A stretch of DNA of 64,000 nucleotides from Sphaerisporangium sp040683095. GTDB lineage: Bacteria > Actinomycetota > Actinomycetes > Streptosporangiales > Streptosporangiaceae. How positions within the stretch are numbered: the stretch's first letter is position 1; every line of letters begins with the position of its first letter. The notes under the pieces were generated by a model, which saw nothing but the letters and a program-made list of their open reading frames with translations, ran no database searches and had not been told where the DNA came from. Both the position numbers and the translations under genes were made by a program. Positions 26,391 to 35,924 of the stretch are shown here, piece after piece. The stretch lies in the NCBI RefSeq assembly GCF_040683095.1, contig NZ_JBFBCI010000041.1, positions 1 through 64,000 of the forward strand. Direction: 5' to 3'.

Positions 26391-29300
26391 GGCCGCTGGA
26401 CTTCCTCGGCCGCATCAAGGTCAAGCTCGGCCTGGTCATCCTGCTGGCCGTCGCCACGGCGGTCACCATCGACGAGTACGGCCGGGTGCTCGGCGTGGAC
26501 GCCTCCCTGCGCATGGGGCTGGCCGCGCTGCTCAGCATCGGCATGGTGCAGCTGCTCGGCCGCGGTATGACCGGGCCGCTGCGCGAGATGGCCGCCGCCG
26601 CCCAGACCATCGCCAAGGGCCGGTACGGGATGCGGGTGTCCGCCACCTCCCGCGACGAGGTCGGCGAGCTGGCCCGCGCCTTCAACGCCATGGCCGCCGA
26701 CCTCGCCGAGGTGGACCGGCAACGCCGCGAGCTGGTCGCCAACGTCAGCCACGAGCTGCGCACGCCGATCGCCGGCCTGCAGGCCGTGCTGGAGAACCTC
26801 GTGGACGGCGTCTCCGCGCCCGACCTCGACACCCTCAGCACCGCGCTGGCCCAGACCGAGCGGCTCGGCCGGCTGGTGGCCCAGCTCCTCGACCTGTCCC
26901 GCCTCGACTCCGGCGCTCGGTCGATCGAGCGCGAACCCGTGGACCTGGCCGCGCTGTGCGGCCAAGCCGTCCGCGAGGCGAGCCTGACCCGCGACGACGT
27001 GGCGCTGTCCAGCCTGGTGACCCCGCGCCTCGCCGTGCACGCCGACCCCGCGCTGCTCGCCCAGGTGCTCGCCAACCTGCTGGACAACGGCGTCCGGCAC
27101 AGCCCGTCCGGCGGGCGGGTGCGGCTCGAAGCAAGGCCCAAGGGCACGGGGGTGCGCCTTGGCGTCGTGGACGAGGGGCCGGGGATCCCCGAGACCGAGC
27201 GGTCTCGAGTGTTCGAACGCTTCTCCCGCCTGGACAGCGCGCGGGCGGCGGACGCGGGCGGGGCCGGGCTGGGGCTGGCCATCGTGAAGGAGATCGTCGA
27301 ACTGCACGGCGGCTCGATCAGCGTCGCCGACACGCCGGCCGGCTGCCACATGGTGGTCGACCTTCCCGGAAGGACAACCGCCATGACCGATTCGGACGGT
27401 CCATTACCTGCCCCCGAGGACCCTCGCGCGACACAGGGGCCGCGCGAGCCCCTCGCCTCTTCCGCCCCGGCCGAAGGCGTCCCTGTCACGGGCGTCCCTG
27501 TCACGTCGGCCGATGCTTCCGCCGAGCCGGGAGCCGCCAAAGCGCGCCCGCGCGCGGCGGGCCATGGCGGCGCGCACGACGTGCTGGTCGCGGGTGCCGC
27601 TGGCCTGGTCGTGGGGTCCGAGGCGCCCGAGACGGTCTCCGTCCCCGAGTCCGTCACCGCCTTCGAGCGAGTCACCGCGTCCGAGTCCGTGGCCGCCTCC
27701 GAGCCGGTCACCGTCTCCGGGTCGCATGCCGGTGCCGTTCCCGTGGCCGCCTCTTCGGGTTCCGGACGTGCCGAAACGCCTGCCCGTCCTGCGGAGCTCG
27801 CCGCGGTGTCCGGTGTCGAGGGGGCCGGTGTGGTCCCTCAGCCTGTGGGGGCCGCCGCGTCGTCCCTCGCCGGACATCCGCCGACCCACCTGCCCGCCGC
27901 ACCGGCCCCGCAGGACACCCTGCTCCGGCCCCACCCCGCTCCGGCCGCAGCGCCCTGGCCCTATCCAGAGCCCGGTCAGTACCCCGCGCCCGGCTCAGGT
28001 CCGCGCCCCGGCTCGCCCCCGTACCCGGCCCCCGGGACGCGGACGGGGAGCCGCTTCGATGCCCCCGAACCCGACTTCGTGGCGTCCGTGTCCTGGAAGA
28101 AGGCCTACGCCGGCGGGCTGGTGGGGCTGGTGTGCGGGTTCGTCGTCGGGCTGTGCGTCGCGTTCTTCCTCGGCTACTTCTTCGGCGGCCTCTACGGGCC
28201 CGTGGCAATGGTGCTGTTCACGGCCGGTGGCACGATGCTCGGCGCCTCGCTGGGCTACAAAGACGCCGGCTCTCAGGCCGTCGACCCCAAGCCGGGCGAC
28301 CCCAAGCCCGGGGACCCCGCCGAGGTGTACGTGCCGCCGCCGCTGCTGCCGCGCCCCCGCCTGCCGAGGACGCCCCGCGCCCTGCCGGGACTGGCCGCGG
28401 CGGTGGGCCTGCTGGCCGCCGTGGCGCTCCCGGGGAGCAGACCGGGTCTCGGGTTCGTCCTGGTGGCCGTCGCAGCCGGGGCGGCCGTCCTGCCGTGGGC
28501 GCGGGCGCGGATCACCCCGTGGACGCTGGCGTTCGGCCTGCTGGCGTACGCGATGGTCGCGGTGGTGCTGTTCCGCGACGCCGGCTGGCTGGTCGGCCCG
28601 ATGACGCTCGCGGGGTTCGGGTTGGCGGCGCTCGCCGTGTCCGGCGGCGGGCGGGGCTGGCTGGGCGTGATCCGGGGAGGGCTGTCGGTGCTGCTGGCGC
28701 TCGCGCCGCTCCCGTGGTTCCTCGCGGCCCCGTTCAAGGGGGTGAACCGGCGGCTGGGGCCCGTGTTCGCCGGGCTGGGCCTGGCCTTGGTGCTGATGCT
28801 GGTGTTCGGCATGCTGTTCGCCTCGGCGGACGCGGTTTTCTCGTCGCTGGTGGGGCGCCTGTTCACGGCCCCCGGCTGGGTGCCCGCGCTGCCGTTCCGC
28901 CTGCTGGTGTTCGGGTTGTTCGTCGCGCTCGTCGGCGGCGCCGCGCTGGTCGCGCTGCGGCCCACGGTGGAGCCCCAGGTGCTCGTCCGGCGCAGGAAGG
29001 TGACCCCCACGCTGTGGATCACCCCGCTGGTGGCGGTGGACCTGCTGTTCGTCGCGTTCGTGGTCGTGCAGATCACGACGCTGTTCGGCGGCAACCGCAA
29101 GGTCGTCGAGACGGCCGGGCTGACCTACGCGGAGTACGCGCGGTCGGGCTTCTTCGAGCTGGTCACGGTCAGCGTGTTCGTGCTGGCGATCGTCGCCGTG
29201 GCGGCGGGTGTGCTCGCGCCCGCGGGTCGTCAGCGCTGGGTGCTGGCCGGGCTGCTCGGCCTGCTGTGCGGGCTGACGATGGTCATCCTCGCCTCGGCCC

Positions 29301-29797
29301 TGCACCGGCTCGGCCTCTACACCGACGCCTACGGCATGTCGCGGCTGCGCGCCTCGGTCGGCGCGGCGATCTGGTGGCTGGGCGCGGTGTTCGCGCTGGT
29401 CATCGCCGCCGGCGCTCTGCGCATGGCCCGGCGCGGGGCCGGGTGGCTGCCCCGTACGCTGGTGCTGGTCACCTCGCTGACCCTGGTGATCTTCGCGGCC
29501 TGGAACCCCGACCTGCGGGTGGCCGAGAGCCAGATCGACAAGCGGGGCGTCTCCCGGCTCGACGTCGACTACCTCGGCGACCTCGGCGCCGAGGCCGTGC
29601 CCGCCGTGGACCGGCTACCCGAGCCGGCGCGCAGTTGCCTGCTGGCCGAGATGTCCGCCCCCGGCAAGTTCGGCCACGCGGACCCGTGGAACGGCTGGAA
29701 CCTGGCCCGCTCGCAGGCCCGCGAATTGCTGCGGGCCCGTCCGCTGCTGGACCGGTCGCTGCTTACCTGTGAAGATATAGGGTCGCCTGGGACGTAG
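26387..29797 (+). CDS. Sensor histidine kinase fused to a DUF4153/DUF4173-like polytopic membrane protein
   Basis: An 1136-aa chain with two parts. Residues 1-332 are a complete histidine kinase: two membrane helices, HAMP, H-box NVSHELRTPIAG near 121, N-box NLLDNGVRHS near 231, GPGIP, and the G2 box GAGLGLAIVKEIVELHGG near 293. After a Pro/Ala/Ser-rich linker of ~230 residues, residues ~565-1060 hold about a dozen membrane helices with signatures of the DUF4153/DUF4173 family (RLGLYTDAYGMSRLRA; PDLRVAESQIDKRGVSRLD) and a soluble tail. An in-frame ATG at 27383 follows GGAAGGACAACCGCC and could start the membrane protein separately. Either this is a true fusion or the kinase stop codon has been lost. 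Confidence 0.88.
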   Translation: MRPLDFLGRIKVKLGLVILLAVATAVTIDEYGRVLGVDASLRMGLAALLSIGMVQLLGRGMTGPLREMAAAAQTIAKGRYGMRVSATSRDEVGELARAFNAMAADLAEVDRQRRELVANVSHELRTPIAGLQAVLENLVDGVSAPDLDTLSTALAQTERLGRLVAQLLDLSRLDSGARSIEREPVDLAALCGQAVREASLTRDDVALSSLVTPRLAVHADPALLAQVLANLLDNGVRHSPSGGRVRLEARPKGTGVRLGVVDEGPGIPETERSRVFERFSRLDSARAADAGGAGLGLAIVKEIVELHGGSISVADTPAGCHMVVDLPGRTTAMTDSDGPLPAPEDPRATQGPREPLASSAPAEGVPVTGVPVTSADASAEPGAAKARPRAAGHGGAHDVLVAGAAGLVVGSEAPETVSVPESVTAFERVTASESVAASEPVTVSGSHAGAVPVAASSGSGRAETPARPAELAAVSGVEGAGVVPQPVGAAASSLAGHPPTHLPAAPAPQDTLLRPHPAPAAAPWPYPEPGQYPAPGSGPRPGSPPYPAPGTRTGSRFDAPEPDFVASVSWKKAYAGGLVGLVCGFVVGLCVAFFLGYFFGGLYGPVAMVLFTAGGTMLGASLGYKDAGSQAVDPKPGDPKPGDPAEVYVPPPLLPRPRLPRTPRALPGLAAAVGLLAAVALPGSRPGLGFVLVAVAAGAAVLPWARARITPWTLAFGLLAYAMVAVVLFRDAGWLVGPMTLAGFGLAALAVSGGGRGWLGVIRGGLSVLLALAPLPWFLAAPFKGVNRRLGPVFAGLGLALVLMLVFGMLFASADAVFSSLVGRLFTAPGWVPALPFRLLVFGLFVALVGGAALVALRPTVEPQVLVRRRKVTPTLWITPLVAVDLLFVAFVVVQITTLFGGNRKVVETAGLTYAEYARSGFFELVTVSVFVLAIVAVAAGVLAPAGRQRWVLAGLLGLLCGLTMVILASALHRLGLYTDAYGMSRLRASVGAAIWWLGAVFALVIAAGALRMARRGAGWLPRTLVLVTSLTLVIFAAWNPDLRVAESQIDKRGVSRLDVDYLGDLGAEAVPAVDRLPEPARSCLLAEMSAPGKFGHADPWNGWNLARSQARELLRARPLLDRSLLTCEDIGSPGT

Positions 29798-29844
29798 GTC
29801 ACTCACGGTCGCGCACGGCGGCCTCCCGGAAAGGCTCGGCAGCG

Positions 29845-31062
29845 GTGGAGGGTTCGGTTCACGTCTTCGTCGAGGACGTGCGGGACGAGGGCGCCCGCCG
29901 CGTCCTCGGCAGGATCGCCGAGTACGGCGTGCGCGAGGTCACGGTGGCCGCCACCTACCACGCGGCCCGCGACGTCACCCCGCACGGCGCTTCCCGGGTG
30001 ACCCTGCGCTCCGACGGAGTCCACTTCCCGCTCCCGGACGATCTGTTCGCGAACCTGCGCCTGGCGCCGCCGGTGCAGCCGGGGGCGGAGGCCGAGCCGC
30101 TCGCCGCGCTGCGTGAGGCCGCCGAGGACCACGGCATGGTCCTGCACGGCCTGGCCGTCTTCCTGCAGAACGTCACGCTGGGCCTGGCCAACCTCGACCT
30201 GACCGTCCAGGACTGCTTCGGCGGGCGCGGGTCCCCGGCCGCGCTGTGCCCGGCTCAGCCAGACGTCCGCCTGTACGCGGTGGCGCTGGCGCGGGCCGTG
30301 GCGCGCCAGGGCGTGCGTAGCGTGGTGGCCGAGTCCCTGCATTTCGGGACGTTCGCCCAGGGCTACCGGCAGGACCGGTCGTACGTCCCCCTCGGCCCCA
30401 TGGACGAGTTCCTGCTCGGGCTGTGCTTCTGCTCGTGGTGCATGCGGCGCGCCGCCGACCTCGGCGTGAAGGCGGAGGTCGCGCGCGAGGAGTGCGCGAG
30501 GATCATCGGCGGCGTGCTGGAGGGCGACCCTCCCGCGCAGGGCGAGGTGACGCGGGCGGCGCTCACCGCCTACGCGGGCCCGGAGGCCGTGGCCTACGCC
30601 CGCGCCCGCTCCGAGACCGTGACCTCCCTGGTCAGCGAGGTCTCCTCGGCCGTGGCCGCCGAGGGTTCGCGGCTGACCTTCATGGACGGCACCGGCCAGG
30701 TCAAGGGGTACGCCGACGGGCTGCCCCCGGCGGGGCTCGCGGCGCACGACGCCTGGCAGCTCGGCGTGGACCTGGTCGCGCTCGGCGACCTCGTCCCGTC
30801 GTTCGGCGTGCTCGCCTACGCCAGGGACGCCGCGCGGGTGGCCGACGACGTCGGCGCGTACCGCCGTTCGGTGGGCAACGACCGCGAGCTGCGGGTCGTG
30901 CTGCGCCCGGGCCGTCCCGACACCGACTCCGAGGACAGGCTGGCCGCGAAGGTCCGCGCGGTGAAGGCGGCCGGCGGCGACGCCGTGGACTTCCACGCCT
31001 ACGGGCTTGTGCCGTACAGCGTGCTGAACCGCATCCCGGGGGCGCTCGGCCACCGGTCGTGA
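29845..31062 (+). CDS. Conserved hypothetical protein (405 aa)
   Basis: Not assigned to a named family. The chain alternates predicted strands and helices (VREVTVAATYHAARDVTP; VVAESLHFGTFAQGY; DAVDFHAYGLVPYSVLNRIP), which suggests a TIM-barrel-like fold. A Cys-rich stretch LLGLCFCSWCMRRAADLGVK lies near residue 193-212. There is no signal peptide. The start GTG 29845 has GGAAAGG upstream. The reverse strand is also open but has no domain-like character, so this strand was preferred. Convergent with the LacI gene; it may belong with the glucan module, but that is a guess. Confidence 0.7.
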   Translation: MEGSVHVFVEDVRDEGARRVLGRIAEYGVREVTVAATYHAARDVTPHGASRVTLRSDGVHFPLPDDLFANLRLAPPVQPGAEAEPLAALREAAEDHGMVLHGLAVFLQNVTLGLANLDLTVQDCFGGRGSPAALCPAQPDVRLYAVALARAVARQGVRSVVAESLHFGTFAQGYRQDRSYVPLGPMDEFLLGLCFCSWCMRRAADLGVKAEVAREECARIIGGVLEGDPPAQGEVTRAALTAYAGPEAVAYARARSETVTSLVSEVSSAVAAEGSRLTFMDGTGQVKGYADGLPPAGLAAHDAWQLGVDLVALGDLVPSFGVLAYARDAARVADDVGAYRRSVGNDRELRVVLRPGRPDTDSEDRLAAKVRAVKAAGGDAVDFHAYGLVPYSVLNRIPGALGHRS

Positions 31063-31079
31063 CCCCCCCGGGCGGCCCC

Positions 31080-32075
31080 TCAGGCGGACTCGCGGACGAC
31101 CAGCTCGCTCGGCAGGATCACGCGGTCGCTCGCGCGATCCTGCGGGGGAGTCAGCAGCAGCCGCACCATCGCGGTGGCCTGCTCGGGGATCGGATGCCGC
31201 ACGGTCGTCAGCGGCGGGTCGGTGTAGCGCACGGCCTCGATGTCGTCGAAGCCCACGACCGCGACGTCGTCCGGGACGCGGCGCCCGGCCTGGCGCAGCA
31301 CCTGCAGGGCGCCGATCGCCATGACGTCGTTCGCGACGAACACGGCGTCGAGCGAGGGGTCGTCCTCCAGGAGTTGGCGCATCGCGGAGATGCCCGAGGC
31401 GCGGGTGAAGTCGCCGACGGCGACGATCGAGCGGCGGTCGGAGTCGCGCAGGGCCTCGCGGTAGCCGGTCAGGCGGTCCTGACCTCCTATCATGTCCTGC
31501 GGGCCCGCGATCGTGGCGATCCGGCGCCTCCCGCTGTCGAGCAGGTGCCGTACGGCCGCCGACGCGCCGCCAACGTTGTCATTGTCGACGTAGGGCATCT
31601 CGACCGCCACGGCCGGCCGGCCGTAGGACACCACCGGCACACCCATGCGGGTCAGCGCGCCCGGCAGGGGGTCGGCGCCGTGCATGGACAGCAGCAGCAC
31701 GCCGTCGACGTGGCCGCCCGAAATGTAACGCTCCACGCGCGCGTGGCCGCGGGGGGCGCTCGCGAGCATCAGCACGATCTGCTTGTCGGCCGCCTCCAAC
31801 TCGCTGCTGACCGTGCGGATCACCGTCGAGAACAGCCGGTCGTCGGAGAAGACCCGCGTTGCGGGCTCGGAGATGACCAGCGCGATGGAGTCGGTGCGCT
31901 GGGTGACCAGGCTGCGGGCGGCGGAGTTGGGGACGTACCCCAGTTCGCTCACCGCGCGAAGCACCGTCTCCCGGATCTCCGGAGTGACAGTCGACTGGCC
32001 GTTGACGACCCGCGAGACGGTCGCCCGGGAGACGCCGGCGCGTGCGGCGACCGCCTCCAGGGTTGGTCGTTTCAT
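31080..32075 (-). CDS. LacI-family transcriptional regulator
   Basis: A 331-aa repressor with an N-terminal LacI helix-turn-helix and hinge (MKRPTLEAVAARAGVSRATV, then SRVVNGQSTVTPEIRETVLR) and a sugar-binding type I periplasmic-fold core (SIALVISEPATRVFSDDRLF; VFVANDVMAIGALQVL; DDVAVVGFDDIEAVRYTDPP). It is transcribed away from the GH81 gene; two palindromes with GAGAGCGCTCTC, the classical LacI/CebR-like operator core, lie in the intervening 864 bp. It probably represses the glucanase genes and responds to a glucan oligosaccharide; the ligand is inference. Confidence 0.92.
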   Translation of the reverse strand: MKRPTLEAVAARAGVSRATVSRVVNGQSTVTPEIRETVLRAVSELGYVPNSAARSLVTQRTDSIALVISEPATRVFSDDRLFSTVIRTVSSELEAADKQIVLMLASAPRGHARVERYISGGHVDGVLLLSMHGADPLPGALTRMGVPVVSYGRPAVAVEMPYVDNDNVGGASAAVRHLLDSGRRRIATIAGPQDMIGGQDRLTGYREALRDSDRRSIVAVGDFTRASGISAMRQLLEDDPSLDAVFVANDVMAIGALQVLRQAGRRVPDDVAVVGFDDIEAVRYTDPPLTTVRHPIPEQATAMVRLLLTPPQDRASDRVILPSELVVRESA

Positions 32076-32514
32076 TCGCTAGAGCCCTGTCTTTCCTCTG
32101 ATGGAGGTCGTGGGTGCGGCAGCCGCCCGGGATGGTCGGCCGGTGCCACAGCCGCTGTCGATATCTGTCGATATGAGAAGCCGCCACTGGGTTTCGAGAC
32201 CGAAGTGAACGATAACGAAACCCGCCGCTCCCCATCGTGCCACTGGAAATTATCAGTAGGGCCCAAACGATCGCCCATGGCGGGCCGTGTCGGGCCCGTG
32301 TCGGGCCGGATCGCCGCCCGGACGTAACGCGGGGTCGCCGGGCCTTACAGTCGCGCTCCGGGACAAGCCCAGGAGCCGCCAAGTGTGTACCCGCCGCCCG
32401 CGTTCGCCGGGCGCGGGTCGTGACGGCCGCGGAAACGGCTAATTGGGCGGTGCTCATATCATGTTTTTCACCAGTCCAATATAGCCGTTCGACCGGCGGG
32501 TCGGGCCGCTGGAT

Positions 32515-32528
32515 GGAGAGCGCTCTCC
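32515..32528. promoter_or_regulatory. LacI-type operator O1
   Basis: GGAGAGCGCTCTCC is a perfect 14-bp palindrome in the region between lacI and the GH81 gene. The core matches the consensus of actinobacterial LacI repressors with a central CG. It is about 440 bp from the repressor start and 410 bp from the GH81 start. Confidence 0.65.
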
Positions 32529-32702
32529 GACTACAACCCTAAGGGGTCGGGGCGGGCCCTGGAGGCCGCCGGTGACGGAAAGTGATCCGACTTCGTGCGT
32601 CGTGCGCTGTTCGCGGCTTTTCCGCTCCGCTTTGCCGCTGTCATGCCTGGTGAAAAGGGTACTGGTGTGACGCCTGCCCGTAGCGGTGCCGTCGCGGAGG
32701 AT

Positions 32703-32714
32703 GAGAGCGCTCTC
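32703..32714. promoter_or_regulatory. LacI-type operator O2
   Basis: GAGAGCGCTCTC, a perfect 12-bp palindrome with the same core as the site at 32515, placed 29 bp upstream of the -35 element of the predicted GH81 promoter. Confidence 0.65.
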
Positions 32715-32742
32715 GTGATCTTCAAGAAACATTTTCACGCTG

Positions 32743-32791
32743 TTGACAGGGGCTCTTGACGCAAATAGCGTCAGCGGCGCTGAGAGCGTTA
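32743..32791 (+). promoter_or_regulatory. Predicted GH81 promoter with third operator half-site
   Basis: TTGACA (32743-32748) is separated by 17 bp from TAGCGT (32766-32771), a good actinobacterial sigma-70-type promoter. A degenerate third operator copy, GAGAGCGTTA at 32782, lies at the expected transcription start, where repressor binding would block initiation. The untranslated leader would be about 160 bases. Confidence 0.5.
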
Positions 32792-32939
32792 CACGCACGT
32801 TACGTCACCGCGAACAATCGGTTCGCGCCGCCGTGCGGGCCTTGAACGGTGTCGAGGCCCGCCGTACGAACCACCGCCGGTCTTCGCCCCCTCGCCCGGG
32901 CGTGGGCCGGTTCACCCCCCAGGACGAAAGTCTCTCCGC

Positions 32940-35789
32940 ATGATCAACCAGGTCTCCTCGGACACCACGCCCAACCGTCCCGCCGCCGGCCGCCTCCCGC
33001 GCAGGCGCCGCACCGCCGGCTTCGCCGTCGTCACCCTCCTCGCCGGCCTTCTGACCACCGTGACCGCCGGGCCGGCCCAGGCCGCCACGATCGCCGTCGG
33101 CGCGGGCAGCTACACCACCGACCTGCCCGCCGGAGCCTCCGGCCCCGCCGACAACACGGGCGCGCAGGTCGCCCCCAAGGTCACCTCCGCCGTCACGGCC
33201 AAGGTCCCGACCAACGACTGGTGGTCCTCCCTGGCCTTCCAGAGGTACCCGGGCAATCCGTATTCCGAGAACATGTACGCACACCCCCTCGCCTTCCACG
33301 CCGTGGCGGGAGGGCTGGAGGTCAGCTACCCGTCCACGCCCGGCGGCTCGGCCACGCAGTACGCCTACAGCCACGCCCGCGACCTCACCCTCGGCGTGAC
33401 CGGCCTCAACGCGCCGAGGACCCAGGTCGACGGCTGGTCCGACTGGACGGTCACCCCCTACTGGTCGGACGGCGCGCGCACGCTGCGCGCCACGATCGGC
33501 CACGGCTCGCCGTACGTTTACGCCACCCCGACGGGAGGCGACGGCCAGGTGGCCTTCGTCGCCGCGCCCACCATCTGGGCCGACCGCGGCAACGTGCTCG
33601 GCGCGACCGTCAACGGGCACGACTACGCCCTGTTCGCCCCGACCGGCACCGACTGGGCGATCAACGGGACGACCGCCACCGTCGCGCTCGGCGGCAAGAA
33701 CTACTTCTCCGTCGCCGCGCTGCCCTCCCGCGCCGCCCTCGACCTGTTCGCGAAGTACGCCTACTCGTTCGTCACCGGCACCACCGTGAGCTGGTCCTAC
33801 GACGAGGCGAACGCCCGGGTGACCACCACCTACACCGCCGCCACCACGGCCAAGGAGGGCACGCAGACCGGCACGCTGCTCGCCCTCTACCGGCACCAGT
33901 GGCTCGCCACCACCGACGCGCTCACCGCGTACACCTACGCCTCGTCCCGCGGCACGATGAAGCTGCGCGAGGGCGCCACGTTCAGCACCCGGCAGACCTT
34001 CCACGGCGTCCTGCCCTCGCTGCCCGACCTCGGCGCCTACGACCGCGCCCGGCTGCTCGACTTCGTCCGCCAGGAGGCCAACGCCGCCGACCCGTACAAG
34101 GGCGCCGGCGATACCTACTGGGCGGGCAAGGCCCTCGGGCGGCTGGCCCAGCTCGTGCCCATCGCCGAGCAGCTCGGCGACAACGCCACGCGCGACAAGC
34201 TGATCGAGCTGCTCAAGACCAAGCTGCAGAGCTGGTTCACGGCGGGCGGCGAGCAGTTCCGCTACGACGCCTCATGGGGCATCCTCACCGGCTACCCGGC
34301 CTCCTACGGCAGCGACACCGAGGTCAACGACCACCACTTCCACTACGGCTACTACCTGATGGCCGCCGCCACCGTCGCGCGCTACGACAAGGCGTGGGCC
34401 GCCGACGGCCAGTGGGGCGGCATGGCCAAGCTGCTCGCCAGGGACGCCAACAACTGGGACCGTGGCGACGCGCGCTTCCCGTTCCTGCGCAACTTCGACC
34501 CGTACGCGGGCAACGGCTGGGCCTCGGGCCACCAGGGCTTCGCCGCCGGGAACAACGAGGAGTCGTCGTCGGAGGCGATGAACTTCGCCGCCGGAGCCCT
34601 GCTGCTCGGCGCCGCCACCGGTGACACCGCGCTGCGCGACCTCGGCATCTACCTGTACACCACCCAGAGCGCCACGATCGCCCAGTACTGGTTCGACGTG
34701 GACGGCGTGGTCTTCCCGCCGAACTACGGCCACGACACCGCGGGCATGATCTGGGGCGAAGGCGCCGCGTACGGCACCTGGTGGACCGGCAACCCCGAGG
34801 AGATCCACGGCATCAACTACCTGCCGATCACCGCCGGCTCCTTGTACCACGGCCTCTACCCGGCCAAGGTGCGCGCCGGGCTGGCCGAGATGGAGGCCAA
34901 CAACGGCGGGCCCGCCGTGGAATGGCGCGACATCATCTGGGAGTACCGCGCGCTCGGCGACCCCGCCGCCGCCAAGGCGAACTGGGACGCCGGCTGGAAC
35001 GACTACACCCCCGAGTCCGGGGACTCCAAGGCGCACGAGTACCACTGGATCTACAACCTGGCCCGGCTCGGCCTCGTCGACCCGGCGGTCACGGCCGACA
35101 CCCCGACGGCCGCCGTCTTCAACCAGAACGGGACGCGCACCTACGTCGCGCACAACTTCGGCACCGCCCCCCGAACCGTCAGGTTCTCGGACGGACGGAC
35201 GCTGAACGTCCCGGCCGGCTCGACGGCGACCAGCGCGGGAGGCACCGAGCCCACGCCGACCCCGACGCCCACGCCGACGGTCACCCCCACACCGACGCCG
35301 ACCGTCACGCCCCCGCCGGGCTCGCCGACCCGCTACCTGCAGACCGGCGGCGGGCTCGCCGCCACCGCCGGGGCGACCGGGGCCGACACCATCCCCTCGG
35401 CCGGCGGCACCAACCACGACGGCACGCCGTTCAACCCCGTGACCTACACGGCGAGCGGCCTCACCATGACGTACACCGGCGCCGCCACGGCGTTCGACCT
35501 GTTCCTCGACTCGGGGGCCGCCGTGGCCAACGGCATCCAGGTGCGCGTCTCCTACGACCTCACCGGAGACGGCACCTACGACCGCGTCGAGACCTACCCC
35601 TACTTCGCCACCGACCCGGTCACCGGCTTCGAGCACTACACGCAGGGGACGGGCCCGTCCTCCGCGACCGGCACCCTCGGTGATCTGCGCGACGGTCGCG
35701 TGCGCGTCGAGGTGTGGAGCGCGATCGGCACCAACCCGGCCTCGGTCGGCACCGGCAACCGCTCGGTGATCACTCTTCCCTTCCGCTGA
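32940..35789 (+). CDS. Secreted GH81 endo-beta-1,3-glucanase with C-terminal carbohydrate-binding module
   Basis: A 949-aa exported enzyme predicted to hydrolyse beta-1,3-glucans such as laminarin, curdlan or fungal wall glucan. The signal peptide (residues ~1-40) has several Arg before the hydrophobic core and ends AQAA. The GH81 catalytic region (~45-740) shows PTNDWWSSLAFQRYPGNPYS, the signature DTEVNDHHFHYGYYLMAAA and GHQGFAAGNNEESSSEAMN, which carries the catalytic Glu. A Thr/Pro linker with TPTPT repeats (~769-795) leads to a C-terminal domain of ~150 residues resembling CBM56-type beta-glucan-binding modules. Three LacI-type operator sites precede the gene. Confidence 0.92.
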   Translation: MINQVSSDTTPNRPAAGRLPRRRRTAGFAVVTLLAGLLTTVTAGPAQAATIAVGAGSYTTDLPAGASGPADNTGAQVAPKVTSAVTAKVPTNDWWSSLAFQRYPGNPYSENMYAHPLAFHAVAGGLEVSYPSTPGGSATQYAYSHARDLTLGVTGLNAPRTQVDGWSDWTVTPYWSDGARTLRATIGHGSPYVYATPTGGDGQVAFVAAPTIWADRGNVLGATVNGHDYALFAPTGTDWAINGTTATVALGGKNYFSVAALPSRAALDLFAKYAYSFVTGTTVSWSYDEANARVTTTYTAATTAKEGTQTGTLLALYRHQWLATTDALTAYTYASSRGTMKLREGATFSTRQTFHGVLPSLPDLGAYDRARLLDFVRQEANAADPYKGAGDTYWAGKALGRLAQLVPIAEQLGDNATRDKLIELLKTKLQSWFTAGGEQFRYDASWGILTGYPASYGSDTEVNDHHFHYGYYLMAAATVARYDKAWAADGQWGGMAKLLARDANNWDRGDARFPFLRNFDPYAGNGWASGHQGFAAGNNEESSSEAMNFAAGALLLGAATGDTALRDLGIYLYTTQSATIAQYWFDVDGVVFPPNYGHDTAGMIWGEGAAYGTWWTGNPEEIHGINYLPITAGSLYHGLYPAKVRAGLAEMEANNGGPAVEWRDIIWEYRALGDPAAAKANWDAGWNDYTPESGDSKAHEYHWIYNLARLGLVDPAVTADTPTAAVFNQNGTRTYVAHNFGTAPRTVRFSDGRTLNVPAGSTATSAGGTEPTPTPTPTPTVTPTPTPTVTPPPGSPTRYLQTGGGLAATAGATGADTIPSAGGTNHDGTPFNPVTYTASGLTMTYTGAATAFDLFLDSGAAVANGIQVRVSYDLTGDGTYDRVETYPYFATDPVTGFEHYTQGTGPSSATGTLGDLRDGRVRVEVWSAIGTNPASVGTGNRSVITLPFR

Positions 35790-35924
35790 CACACACCGTA
35801 CGGGCCGTGACCTCCCGCCGGCCACGGCCCGTACCCGGCCCCGGCCCGGACGCCCGTCCGGGCCGGCACGGTCCGCTCTGATCTCCGGCACATAGGCGAT
35901 CCACCCCGAGATATGAGGACGAGC

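Noticed and set aside
29803..31053. Minus-strand 416-codon frame opposite the hypothetical gene at 29845
   Set aside because: Composition is dominated by His/Arg/Val/Gly without secondary-structure pattern, while the + strand product has a balanced composition and a Shine-Dalgarno sequence.
32237..32542. Short + strand frame within the lacI-GH81 intergenic region
   Set aside because: Low-complexity Arg/Ala peptide crossing the operator region with no ribosome-binding site.
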